DNA from: Polyangiaceae bacterium
GTDB lineage: Bacteria; Myxococcota_A; Polyangia; Polyangiales; Polyangiaceae
Reading direction: 5' to 3'
DNA: 64,000 nucleotides
Assembly: GCA_020848455.1 (NCBI GenBank)
Contig: JADLAB010000351.1
Location: forward strand, 50,121 to 114,120
Below are positions 1 through 8,054 of this stretch, in pieces; the first letter of the stretch is position 1; each line of letters begins with the position of its first letter. A program made the position numbers and the translations under genes. The notes beneath the pieces were generated by a model that was given only the letters and a program-made list of their open reading frames with translations, had not been told where the DNA came from and searched no databases.

Positions 1-1070
1 TAGTGGAACAGCGGAAAGAGCGTGGTGTGCTCCTCGTCCGGGCCGTAGTTGTGGAAGAACAGCGGCAGGACGTCGAAGAAGCCGGTGTCGCGCGACTCGC
101 CGTACACGACCGGGCCCCACACGTTGAGCGTGGTGTCGCCGATGTCGCTGTACTCGTAGTAGTGCAAGAGCGGCGGGATGACCTCGTACTCGCGGCGCGC
201 GTCGCGGCCCCAGAAGTAGAAGGGGGCCACGCCGAGGTGGATGTCGTCGGCCGTGCGCGCGTCGCAGTTCGGGCCGCCCTTCCACCAGCAGAACGCGGGC
301 CCGGCCATCTGGAAGCCGTCGTGGTCGGTGCTCTGGGCGAAGGTGAGCAGCGGCGGGATGTAGAGGTAGCTCGAGCCGTCGTCCCACGCGCCCTCGAAGA
401 AGAGCGGCGCCACCCAGTTCTGGTGCCCGTGCGGCGACTCCGAGTGCATGACCGGCGGGATGACGGTCGTGTAGGTCTCGTCGCTGCGGAAGTGCCAGAA
501 GAGCGGGAAGAAGACGTCCGCGTCGGCCTTCTCGCTGCGGCGCTGGTAGTAGTTGAGCCCGAAGAGCGACTCGCGATCGTCCTTCTGCTGCTTCTCCAGC
601 CAGAACGGGAACACCATGCGGAACTGGTAGTCGCCGCTCGTCTCCTCGTAATACGGGCCGTACCAGGTGCGCTCGATCTCGGTCGTCTTGCCCTTCTCGT
701 ACTCGGGGTCCGCGTCCGTGCCGATGCGCAGCTTGAGCTCCTCGTGGATGAAGAGCGGGTTCTCGGGCAGCTCCGGCTCCTGGGTCGGGAGCTTGGCCTG
801 CGACTCGCCGCCGGAGGCCGCGTGCGTCTCCTGACCGGTCGGCGGGGCGTTCGGCACGCCCGTCGCGGGCGGGCCGACCGGCAGCGGATCACCCGGGTCC
901 TGCGCCCAGGCGACCGACACCGTGCCGCACGAGCACGCGAGCGCGAGCGCCGCGGCGAGCCACCACGCCGGGCGAAGCCCGGACCGCGCGCCGAGCGCAC
1001 GGGCCGAGAGCCGGAGCACCCGGTCGAGGAGCCCCGCGCCGACGGCGCGCTCGCGGCGGCGAGCGCTCAT
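1..1070 (-). CDS. Secreted protein with repeated aromatic 'PLF' units (3' end beyond window)
   Basis: The gene is read on the minus strand and runs off the left edge, so its C-terminus is missing. The ATG at 1070 overlaps the hisS stop as ATGA, which suggests translational coupling. The first ~55 residues hold a basic start, a hydrophobic stretch and 'VSVAWAQD', a likely signal peptide, followed by a Pro/Gly linker. The body repeats short aromatic strands such as 'VFFPLFWHF', 'NWVAPLFFEGAW', 'YIPPLL' and 'DVLPLFFHNYGP', spaced about 20-35 residues apart. Such repeats suggest a beta-rich exported or outer-membrane-associated protein. I do not recognise a function. Position after hisS looks like a readthrough operon rather than a shared task. 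Confidence 0.75.
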   Translation of the reverse strand, partial: MSARRRERAVGAGLLDRVLRLSARALGARSGLRPAWWLAAALALACSCGTVSVAWAQDPGDPLPVGPPATGVPNAPPTGQETHAASGGESQAKLPTQEPELPENPLFIHEELKLRIGTDADPEYEKGKTTEIERTWYGPYYEETSGDYQFRMVFPFWLEKQQKDDRESLFGLNYYQRRSEKADADVFFPLFWHFRSDETYTTVIPPVMHSESPHGHQNWVAPLFFEGAWDDGSSYLYIPPLLTFAQSTDHDGFQMAGPAFCWWKGGPNCDARTADDIHLGVAPFYFWGRDARREYEVIPPLLHYYEYSDIGDTTLNVWGPVVYGESRDTGFFDVLPLFFHNYGPDEEHTTLFPLFH

Positions 1071-2359
1071 CCGTCTCGGCTCCCGGCACCGGCGGGCGGC
1101 GGTCCCTCGGCGAGACGCGTGCCGAGGCTGCGGGGCGCCTCCTCGAGCGACACCTCCCACTGCTCGTGACGCGCCAGGTCCTTCACCGTGACGACCCCTC
1201 GCGCGAGCTCGCCCTCGCCGAGCAAAAGGCACAGGCTCGCCCGCAGGCCGTCGGCGCGGCGCAGCTTCGCCTTGAGGCTCGCGGCGCGCGCGTCGAGCTC
1301 GACCCGCAGCCCTGCCTGGCGCAGGCGCGAGGCGAGGCGCAGGGCGGGCGCGTGGGTCGGCTCGCCGAGCGTGACGAGGTAGCAGTGCGGGCCGGCGGCC
1401 GCGGCGGCCTCGGGCATCAGCGCGAGCAGGCGCTCGAGCCCCATCGCGAAGCCGATGGCCGGCACGGCGGGGCCCCCGAGGCTCTCGACCATGCCGTCGT
1501 AGCGGCCGCCGCCGGCGAGGGCGCTCTGCGCGCCGAGCTCGTCCGTGGTCGTGCGCAGCTCGAACAGCGTGCGCGTGTAGTAGTCGAGCCCGCGCACCAG
1601 CTTCGGATCGACCACGAAGGGGAGCTCGAGGCTCTCGAGGTAGCGGCACAGGCCCTGGAAGTGCGCGGCGTCGTCGCCGTCGAGCAGCTCGGTGGCGGTC
1701 GGCGCGGCCGCGATGGCCGCCGCGTCCTCCGGGCTCTTCGAGTCGAGGATGCGCAGCGGGTTCGTCTGCAGGCGGCGGCGCGAGTCCTCGCTCAGGCTGC
1801 CGGCGATCGGGGCGAAGTGCGAGCGGAGCGCCTCGCGGTAACGCGCCTGCGCCGCCTTGCTGCCGATCGAGTTCACATGGATCCGGTAGTCGCCGATGCC
1901 GAGCTCGCCGACCACCTCGGCCACGAGGCCGATGAGCTCGGCGTCGCACACCGGCCCCGGGTCGCCGAACAGCTCGCAGCCTGCCTGGTGGAACTGGCGC
2001 AGGCGCCCCTTGGCCGGCCGCTCGGCGCGGAACATCGGCCCGAGGTAGTACCAGCGGCTCACCGGCTCCTTGCCTTGGACCGCGTTCTGGACGTAGGCCC
2101 GGGCCACGCCCGCCGTGCCCTCGGGACGGACCGTCAGGGCGTCGCCGTGGCGCTCGAAGGAGTACATCTCCTTCTCGACGACGTCGGTGGACTCGCCGAT
2201 CTGCCGGACGAACAGCTCCGTCGGCTCGAGCAGGGGCGTCCGCACCTCGGCGTAGCCGTGCCGCTCGGCGGCCGCACGGAAGGTGCGCTCCAGCCGGTGC
2301 CACTGCCCGACGTGCTCTGGCAGGATGTCTTTCATCCCCCGGACGGCGCGAAGGTCCAT
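1067..2359 (-). CDS. hisS: Histidyl-tRNA synthetase
   Basis: This is a class II aminoacyl-tRNA synthetase that charges tRNA-His in the cytoplasm. At 430 residues it has the usual bacterial length. It starts 'MDLRAVRGMKDILP'. Motif 1 lies near 'PLLEPTELF' (42-50), 'RPEGT' at 78-82, and motif 2 is 'YYLGPMFRAERPAKGR' with R111. The histidine-specific 'LVRGLDYYT' follows, and motif 3 is 'IGFAMGLERL'. The C-terminal ~90 residues fit the anticodon-binding domain. The ATG at 2359 gives the canonical N-terminus. The stop overlaps the next gene by 4 nt. It is divergent from ruvX across about 160 bp that must hold both promoters. Confidence 0.97.
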   Translation of the reverse strand: MDLRAVRGMKDILPEHVGQWHRLERTFRAAAERHGYAEVRTPLLEPTELFVRQIGESTDVVEKEMYSFERHGDALTVRPEGTAGVARAYVQNAVQGKEPVSRWYYLGPMFRAERPAKGRLRQFHQAGCELFGDPGPVCDAELIGLVAEVVGELGIGDYRIHVNSIGSKAAQARYREALRSHFAPIAGSLSEDSRRRLQTNPLRILDSKSPEDAAAIAAAPTATELLDGDDAAHFQGLCRYLESLELPFVVDPKLVRGLDYYTRTLFELRTTTDELGAQSALAGGGRYDGMVESLGGPAVPAIGFAMGLERLLALMPEAAAAAGPHCYLVTLGEPTHAPALRLASRLRQAGLRVELDARAASLKAKLRRADGLRASLCLLLGEGELARGVVTVKDLARHEQWEVSLEEAPRSLGTRLAEGPPPAGAGSRDG

Positions 2360-2523
2360 GTCGGCTTACCGCTTCTCCCGCGTGGCGCGGTCACCTCGCT
2401 CCCGTCGAGGCTCCGCCAGTGTGTCCAAGTACGCGACGGGCTTATGGTAGGAGCGGGGCGAGGGGTCAAGCTCCGTCACCGTTGGGCCTTTCGTGCCGCG
2501 CTGGCCCGGCGTACGGAGAGCCC

Positions 2524-2985
2524 GTGGCGGAAAAAGAACGCGCGCCGGTGGGCCGGGTGGCGGCGCTCGACTGGGGCAAGGCCCGGGTCGGGCTGGCGGT
2601 GAGCGACGAGCTCGGGCTCTACGCCCACGCCCGCCCCGCCCTCGACGGGCGCGACCGCCGGGCGCTGCTCGCGGCGCTCGCGACCCTGGCGCGCGAGGAG
2701 CCGATCCGGCGCTTCCTGGTCGGGCTCCCGCTCGACATGTCCGGCCGGGACGGGCCGGCTGCGGACCGGGCGACCCGGTTCGCGGCGGCCGTGTGCCAGG
2801 CGACCGGCGTCGAGGTCGAGCTCGTCGACGAGCGCTTGACGACCGTTCAGGCCGAGCGCTCGCTCGCCGAGCAGGGGGCGAGCACGAGCGAGCGCATCGC
2901 CCGGCGCGACGGGGCCGCGGCCGCCATCCTGCTCCAGAGCTGGCTCGACGGGCGGCGCACGCGCCGGCGGTCGCCGCGGGCGTGA
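2524..2985 (+). CDS. ruvX: RuvX/YqgF-family putative pre-16S rRNA nuclease
   Basis: A 153-residue protein with an RNase H-like fold, of the family that processes the 5' end of 16S rRNA and was earlier called a Holliday-junction resolvase homologue. Family motifs are in order: 'ALDWGKARVGLAVSD' with the first acidic residue, 'FLVGLPLDMSG', 'ELVDERLTT', and 'RRDGAAAAILLQSWLD' near the C-terminus. I chose the GTG at 2524 because a GGAG lies 8-12 nt upstream and conservation begins just after it. The frame stays open to 2419, but that extension looks like promoter DNA. It converges with the biotin carboxylase gene. Confidence 0.9.
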   Translation: MAEKERAPVGRVAALDWGKARVGLAVSDELGLYAHARPALDGRDRRALLAALATLAREEPIRRFLVGLPLDMSGRDGPAADRATRFAAAVCQATGVEVELVDERLTTVQAERSLAEQGASTSERIARRDGAAAAILLQSWLDGRRTRRRSPRA

Positions 2986-3024
2986 CGGCCAAGGCCTCGA
3001 GGCGTGTGGGCCGAGCTCGGGTGG

Positions 3025-4527
3025 CTAGCGCCCGAGCCGCGCGCGGTGCCCTTGGACCCAGGTCGATGGCCCCCGGCCGCCGGCGGTCACGGCGGGCTCC
3101 GGGGTCGTCGCGCGCGCTGCCGCGAGCGCCACGGCGACCGCCACGGCCTCGGCCTCGCCGTCCGGCAAGGCGCGCTCGCCGAGCAGCGCGTCCTTGTGGT
3201 CGGCGATGAAGCCCGTGTGGTAGCGCCCGGCCGCGAACTCGGGGTGCGACAGCAGCAGCTCGAGGAACGCGAGGTTGTTGCGCACGCCCGAGAGCCGGTA
3301 CTCGCCGAGCGCGCGCCGCATGCGCCCGAGCGCGGCCGCGCGCGTGGGGCCCCACACGCTCAGCTTCGAGACGAGCGGATCGTAGTGGCCGGACACCTCC
3401 GCGCCCTCGTCGTAGCCGCCGTCGTCGCGCACGAACGGGCCGGACGGCACACGCAGCGCGCGCACGACGCCGGGGCTCGGCAGAAAGCCCGCCGCCGGAT
3501 CTTCGGCGTAGATGCGGCACTCGATCGAGGCGCCCCGCGCGACCACGTCCTCTTGCCCGAAGGCCAGGCGTTCGCCCGCCGCGACCCGCAGCATCTCGGC
3601 GACGAGATCGAGGCCCGTCACCCACTCGGTGATCGGGTGCTCGACCTGCAAGCGCGTGTTCATCTCGAGGAAGTAGAACCGGCCGGCCTCGTCCATCAGG
3701 AACTCGACCGTGCCGGCCGAGTAGTAGCCGACCGCGCGCGCCGCCTGGACGGCGACGGCGCCCATCTCGGCCATGAGCTCCGGCGTCGCGGCGGGCGCGG
3801 GACAGGGCGTCTCCTCGACGATCTTCTGATGCCGGCGCTGCACCGAGCAGTCGCGCTCGTGCAGGTGCACGACGGAGCCGTGCTGGTCGCCGAGGAGCTG
3901 CACCTCGACGTGGCGCGGCCGCACGATCGCGCGCTCGAGGTACACCGTGCCGTCGCCGAAGGCCGCGGCGGCCTCGCTCGAGGCGCGGTCGAAGGCGCGC
4001 TCGAGCTCGACCCGCGCGTGGCACAGCCGCATGCCCTTGCCCCCGCCGCCGAAGGCCGCCTTCAGCATCACCGGGTAGCCGATGCGCTCGGCCTCGACGA
4101 GCGCCTCGGCGAGCGAGCCCGCCCGCCCGCCGGGCACGATGGGCACCTTCGCGGCGTCCATCAGCGCGCGCGACGCGGGCTTGCTGCCCATCGCGGCGAT
4201 GGCCGAGGCGGGCGGGCCGACGAACACGATGCCGGCGTCGTGACAGGCGCCCGCGAACTCGGTGTTCTCGGACAGAAAGCCGTAGCCGGGGCAGATGGCC
4301 TCGGCGCCGGTCGCGCGCGCCGCGTCGAGGATGCGCTCGGGACGGAGGTAGCTCTCGGACGCCCGCGCCGGCCCGATCCCCACGGCCTCGTCGGCGAGCC
4401 GCACGTGCAGGGCACGCCGGTCGGCGTCCGAGTAGACCGCGACCGACGCGATGCCCATCTCGCGCAGGGTGCGCAGAATGCGGACGGCGATCTCCCCCCG
4501 GTTGGCGACGAGCACCTTGCGGAACAC
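3025..4527 (-). CDS. Biotin carboxylase subunit of an acyl-CoA carboxylase
   Basis: An ATP-grasp enzyme that carboxylates the biotin of a separate carrier protein. It starts at a GTG with 'MFRKVLVANRGEIAVRI'. Family signatures include 'GFLSENTEFA', the glycine-rich ATP loop 'AAFGGGGKGMRL', 'RDCSVQRRHQKIVEE' and the catalytic 'EMNTRLQVEHPITE'. The 500 residues cover the biotin-carboxylase N, ATP-grasp and C domains, then a short Ala-rich tail. No biotinyl motif (MKM) is present, so the carrier must be encoded elsewhere. It could serve acetyl-CoA or propionyl/methylcrotonyl-CoA carboxylase. No carboxyltransferase gene lies nearby, so I leave the symbol empty. Confidence 0.93.
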   Translation of the reverse strand: MFRKVLVANRGEIAVRILRTLREMGIASVAVYSDADRRALHVRLADEAVGIGPARASESYLRPERILDAARATGAEAICPGYGFLSENTEFAGACHDAGIVFVGPPASAIAAMGSKPASRALMDAAKVPIVPGGRAGSLAEALVEAERIGYPVMLKAAFGGGGKGMRLCHARVELERAFDRASSEAAAAFGDGTVYLERAIVRPRHVEVQLLGDQHGSVVHLHERDCSVQRRHQKIVEETPCPAPAATPELMAEMGAVAVQAARAVGYYSAGTVEFLMDEAGRFYFLEMNTRLQVEHPITEWVTGLDLVAEMLRVAAGERLAFGQEDVVARGASIECRIYAEDPAAGFLPSPGVVRALRVPSGPFVRDDGGYDEGAEVSGHYDPLVSKLSVWGPTRAAALGRMRRALGEYRLSGVRNNLAFLELLLSHPEFAAGRYHTGFIADHKDALLGERALPDGEAEAVAVAVALAAARATTPEPAVTAGGRGPSTWVQGHRARLGR

Positions 4528-4634
4528 GCGGCCTCCCTACCACGGCGCCGCGCCGGCTTTCACCCGCCTCGTGTCTGCGCGCGGCCGCGCGGGCAAATTG
4601 CGGCGCCGACCCCGGCGTGCGAAAAAGGGGAGCG

Positions 4635-5045
4635 ATGACCGAGCTTCCGTCCGGACCGGCACCCGCCCAGCCGAGCGTGCGCCTCGACAAGTGGCTTTGG
4701 GCGGCGCGCTTCTTCAAGTCGCGCTCGCAGGCGACCGTGGCGTGCGGCGCCGGGCACGTGAAGATCGAAGGCGTCGCGGCGAAGGCCGCGCGTGGCGTGC
4801 GCGGCGGCGAGCGCATCGAGGTGGTCACGCCGGGCGGCGTGCGGATCGTCGAGGTGCGCGCGCTCGCCGAGCGGCGCGGGCCCGCCCCCGCGGCGCGCGA
4901 GCTCTACGTCGACCACACGCCGCCTCCGGCCCCCGACGCCGACCTCTTCGCGCGCTTGCCGCCGGCCCGCGCTCGCGGGGCCGGCCGCCCCACGAAGCGC
5001 GACCGGCGCACGATCGACCGGCTGCGCGACGACGACGCTTTCTAG
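4635..5045 (+). CDS. Hsp15-like S4-domain RNA-binding protein
   Basis: A small basic protein of 136 residues with an S4 RNA-binding domain at its N-terminus ('VRLDKWLWAARFFKSRSQA'). In the Hsp15/HslR family this domain binds the large ribosomal subunit carrying a stalled nascent chain. The C-terminal 'GRPTKRDRRTIDRL' is the basic tail common in this family. I chose the ATG at 4635 because a GGGGAG sits 4-9 nt upstream; the frame opens six codons earlier without such a site. It is divergent from the biotin carboxylase gene and lies 53 nt upstream of xseA. Confidence 0.85.
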   Translation: MTELPSGPAPAQPSVRLDKWLWAARFFKSRSQATVACGAGHVKIEGVAAKAARGVRGGERIEVVTPGGVRIVEVRALAERRGPAPAARELYVDHTPPPAPDADLFARLPPARARGAGRPTKRDRRTIDRLRDDDAF

Positions 5046-5098
5046 CCAGCAGAGTCGAAGCTCGACGTTCCCGATGTGAGCTCCTTCGAGACCCGCGC

Positions 5099-6670
5099 AT
5101 GAGCAAGCCCGCCGACCCGAAGGACCAGATGTCGCTCTTCGGCGGCGGGAGCGCCGAGGTGCCCCGCGCCCCTGCGCCGCGGCGCCGTCGCTCGACCCGA
5201 CCCCCGGCGCCTCCGCCCCCGGCGCCTGCGCCTCCGCCCCCGGCGCCCGCGCCTCCGCCCCCGGTGCCGCCGGCTCCACCGCCGCCCGCCCCACCGGCGC
5301 CCGCGCAGCCACGCCCCGCCGCCGCGGCGGGCGCGGAGCCCGAGGTGCTGAGCGTCGCGGAGCTCGATCGGCGCCTCAAGCGCCTGCTCGAGACGCGCAC
5401 GGCCTCGGTCCGCGTGCAGGGCGAGGTGGGCGCGCTCTCGCGCTCGGCGAGCGGGCACTCGTACTTCGCCCTCAAGGACGAGGACGAGGACGCGCTCGTC
5501 GAGGCCGTGCTCTACCGCGGTGCCTCGCCCCGCGCCGAGCGCCTGCTCGCCGACGGTGCGCGCGTGGTGTGCACGGGCCGGATCACCGTCTACGCGCCGC
5601 GCGGGCGCATGCAGTTCGTGGTCGACGCCGTCGCGCCGGTGGGCCGAGGGGCGTTGCTCGAGGCGCTCGAGGCGCTCAAGCGCAAGCTCGCCGCCGAGGG
5701 GCTCTTCGCCGCCGAGCGCAAGCGGCGCATGCCGCGCGAGGTGCGCACGGTCGCGGTCGTCACGAGCCGCGACGGGGCCGCGATCCACGACGTCGCGCGC
5801 GTGGCCTTTCGCCGCGGCCGCGTGCGGCTGGTGCTCGTGCCGACCGTCGTCCAGGGGGCGGCGGCGCCCGAGCGCATCGCCGAGGCCGTGGCGCGCGCCG
5901 GGCGCCTCCGCGGCGTCGACGTCGTGCTCGTCACGCGCGGCGGCGGCTCCGCCGAGGACATGGCGGCCTTCAACGACGAGCGCGTGGTGCGCGCGGTCGC
6001 CGCCTGCCCGATCCCGATCGTGAGCGCCGTGGGCCACGAGGTCGACACGACCCTGGCCGATCTCGCCGCCGACGCGCGGGCCGCGACCCCGTCGCAGGCG
6101 GCCGAGCTCCTCGTCGCCGAGGAGGCCGAGCAGCGCGCCCGGCTCGAGCAGCTCCGGCTGCGGCTCGGGCGGGCGATGAGCCACGCGCTCGCCGACCGGC
6201 GCGGCGAGCTCGCCCGGCTGCGGCGGCGCCTCGGGGAGCCGCGGCGGCTCGTGCTCGAGCGCGGGCAGCGCTTCGACGAGCTCGCGAGCCGCGCGGAGCG
6301 CGCGATGCGGCGGCGCCTCGCCGAGGCGCACGCGGTGAGCGACGCGCTCCGGCGTCGGCTCGAGGCGCGCCATCCGCGGGCGCTGCTCGCGACCGTCCGC
6401 GCCCGCGTCACCCCCCTCGAGGCGCGCCTGCGGGCGACGCTCCGCCAGCGCCTGGCCGTCCTCGGCAGCCGCCTCGAGGGCGAGCGCGCCCGGCTCGAGG
6501 CGCTCTCGCCGCTCGCGGTCCTCGCCCGCGGCTACGCCATCGCCACGCGCGACGACGGCCGGATCCTCTTCGATGCCGAGGACTTGCAGCAGGGGGACGG
6601 GGTGTGGGTGCGCCTCGCCCGGGGCCGGCTGCACGGGCGCGTGGACCGCGACCCCGAGCGCGGCCGCTGA
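5099..6670 (+). CDS. xseA: Exodeoxyribonuclease VII large subunit with Pro-rich N-terminal extension
   Basis: The large subunit of ExoVII, a single-strand-specific nuclease that works with XseB (not seen here). The OB-fold domain starts near 'LSVAELDRRLKRLLE' and contains 'VRVQGEVGALSRSASGH'. The catalytic domain has 'VAVVTSRDGAAIHDV', 'VDVVLVTRGGGSAEDM' and 'IVSAVGHEVDTTLADL'. A long Arg/Leu-rich coiled-coil follows, then the C-terminal 'LARGYAIATRDDGRIL'. The total is 523 residues. It is unusual for its first ~80 residues: 'DQMSLFGGG' (9-17), resembling a sliding-clamp-binding peptide, followed by about 50 residues of Pro/Ala repeats. The start could also be the ATG ten codons in, which would cut into the motif. 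Confidence 0.93.
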   Translation: MSKPADPKDQMSLFGGGSAEVPRAPAPRRRRSTRPPAPPPPAPAPPPPAPAPPPPVPPAPPPPAPPAPAQPRPAAAAGAEPEVLSVAELDRRLKRLLETRTASVRVQGEVGALSRSASGHSYFALKDEDEDALVEAVLYRGASPRAERLLADGARVVCTGRITVYAPRGRMQFVVDAVAPVGRGALLEALEALKRKLAAEGLFAAERKRRMPREVRTVAVVTSRDGAAIHDVARVAFRRGRVRLVLVPTVVQGAAAPERIAEAVARAGRLRGVDVVLVTRGGGSAEDMAAFNDERVVRAVAACPIPIVSAVGHEVDTTLADLAADARAATPSQAAELLVAEEAEQRARLEQLRLRLGRAMSHALADRRGELARLRRRLGEPRRLVLERGQRFDELASRAERAMRRRLAEAHAVSDALRRRLEARHPRALLATVRARVTPLEARLRATLRQRLAVLGSRLEGERARLEALSPLAVLARGYAIATRDDGRILFDAEDLQQGDGVWVRLARGRLHGRVDRDPERGR

Positions 6671-6826
6671 GCCGTCGTTGGACGCGCCTTGCACGCCATC
6701 TGGACTTGGCGCGCGGGCGCGCGTCGTCATACTCTACGTGCGGCGCGCGGGGAGATCTGCCGGGGACCGGTGGTATCGTCTCCGCAACGCAAGGTCCGCG
6801 CCCGGCGCGGCGGAGGAGGCCCCGAG

Positions 6827-7963
6827 ATGAGCGGAGGATTCGAGTTCGTCGTCAGCACCGGCAATCGCGACGCCGACTGGCAGACAGCGTCCACCTACGT
6901 CCAGCAGTACTCGTCGAGCGGGATGCGGGCCGAGGTCAAGCCGTTGCCCGACGGCAGCTTCCAGGTCGTCGTGAACGGCGGCAGCGGCGGCGCGCAGGCC
7001 GCGTCGCAGGCGCCCGCTCAGCCGGCCGGTGGTGGCTGGGGTCCCTCCGCGGCGGCGCCTCCCCCCGCCGCGCAGGCCGCGGGCTGGGGCTCGTCCGGCG
7101 CGCAGCAGCGCGGGGGCGTCGATCCGTTCGCCGGGCCGGGCGGGGCGGCCGCCGCCACCGCGGGCTACGGCGCCGGTGCGATGGCCGGGACCGGTGGCTC
7201 GCCGGGCGCGATCCTCGGCGGCGAGGCGGCGCTGCCGCTCGGCCTCGAGCGCGTGAAGTACCTCCGCAAGGTCTACGGCCTCTTGTCGGGCGCGATGCTC
7301 GTCGCCATCGCGGCCGGCTACGCGTGCCTGAGCTTCGGCGGCACGGAGCCCTGGGTCTGGGCGGGCGGCAAGCACGCCGGCCAGGAGGTGCTCGTCCCGA
7401 AGGTCGTCTCGATGATGTTCGAGAACCCGGCGCTCATGTGGATCGCCTTCGGCGCCCTCGTCGCGGCGACCTTCGTCGCGAGCTGGGTCAGCAAGGTGCG
7501 CTACGTCAACGTCGCCGCGCTGTTCCTCGTGGCCGCGATCATGGGGCTCGATCTCGCGCCGATGATCTTCTTCGCGCAGGCCAAGGCCGGCATCGGAGCG
7601 ACGCTCACCACGGCACCCGTCCGCGACGCGGGCATCATGACCGCCCTCGTGTTCGTCGGCATCACCGGCTACGTGTTCGTGACGCGCAAGGATTTCTCGT
7701 ACCTGAAGGCGATGCTCAACATCGGCTTCTGGGTCATCCTCGGCGGCTGCCTGCTCACCTTCGTGTTCCACAGCGAGGTGTTCGCCCTCGCGATCGCCAC
7801 GGGCGGCGCCCTGCTCTCGGCGGGCTTCATCCTCTACGTGACGAGCTACATCTTCCGGAACAGCAAGATGGACGACGCCGTCGGCGACGCGCTCGCGCTC
7901 CTCGTGCAGCTCCGGAACCTGTTCATGTTCCTCCTGCGCATCTTCATGTCGGGGCGCGACTAG
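6827..7963 (+). CDS. Bax inhibitor-1/YccA family membrane protein with long N-terminal tail
   Basis: A 378-residue protein. The C-terminal ~235 residues hold seven hydrophobic segments typical of the BI-1/YccA family, a set of putative Ca2+ or H+ leak channels and protease modulators in the inner membrane. The first ~140 residues are different. A short ordered part ('FEFVVSTGNRDADWQTAST') is followed by a Gly/Ala/Pro/Gln-rich stretch. The ATG at 6827 has a strong CGGAGGAGG 8-16 nt upstream. A hairpin terminator follows the stop. The physiological role is not evident from the neighbours. Confidence 0.85.
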   Translation: MSGGFEFVVSTGNRDADWQTASTYVQQYSSSGMRAEVKPLPDGSFQVVVNGGSGGAQAASQAPAQPAGGGWGPSAAAPPPAAQAAGWGSSGAQQRGGVDPFAGPGGAAAATAGYGAGAMAGTGGSPGAILGGEAALPLGLERVKYLRKVYGLLSGAMLVAIAAGYACLSFGGTEPWVWAGGKHAGQEVLVPKVVSMMFENPALMWIAFGALVAATFVASWVSKVRYVNVAALFLVAAIMGLDLAPMIFFAQAKAGIGATLTTAPVRDAGIMTALVFVGITGYVFVTRKDFSYLKAMLNIGFWVILGGCLLTFVFHSEVFALAIATGGALLSAGFILYVTSYIFRNSKMDDAVGDALALLVQLRNLFMFLLRIFMSGRD

Positions 7964-7985
7964 CCTCCGCACCGCACGCGCCGGA

Positions 7986-8019
7986 ACGGGCGCCGCTCCT
8001 CGCGAGCCGGCGCCCGTTT
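7986..8019. terminator. Hairpin between convergent genes
   Basis: A perfect 10-bp stem, ACGGGCGCCG pairing with CGGCGCCCGT, with a 12-nt loop and then TT. It lies 23 nt after the BI-1 gene and 36 nt before the end of metG on the other strand, so it could act in both directions. The T tract is short. Confidence 0.6.
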
Positions 8020-8054
8020 CGTCGTCTGGGGCCGCGATCGCGGCCGCGCGCCGC

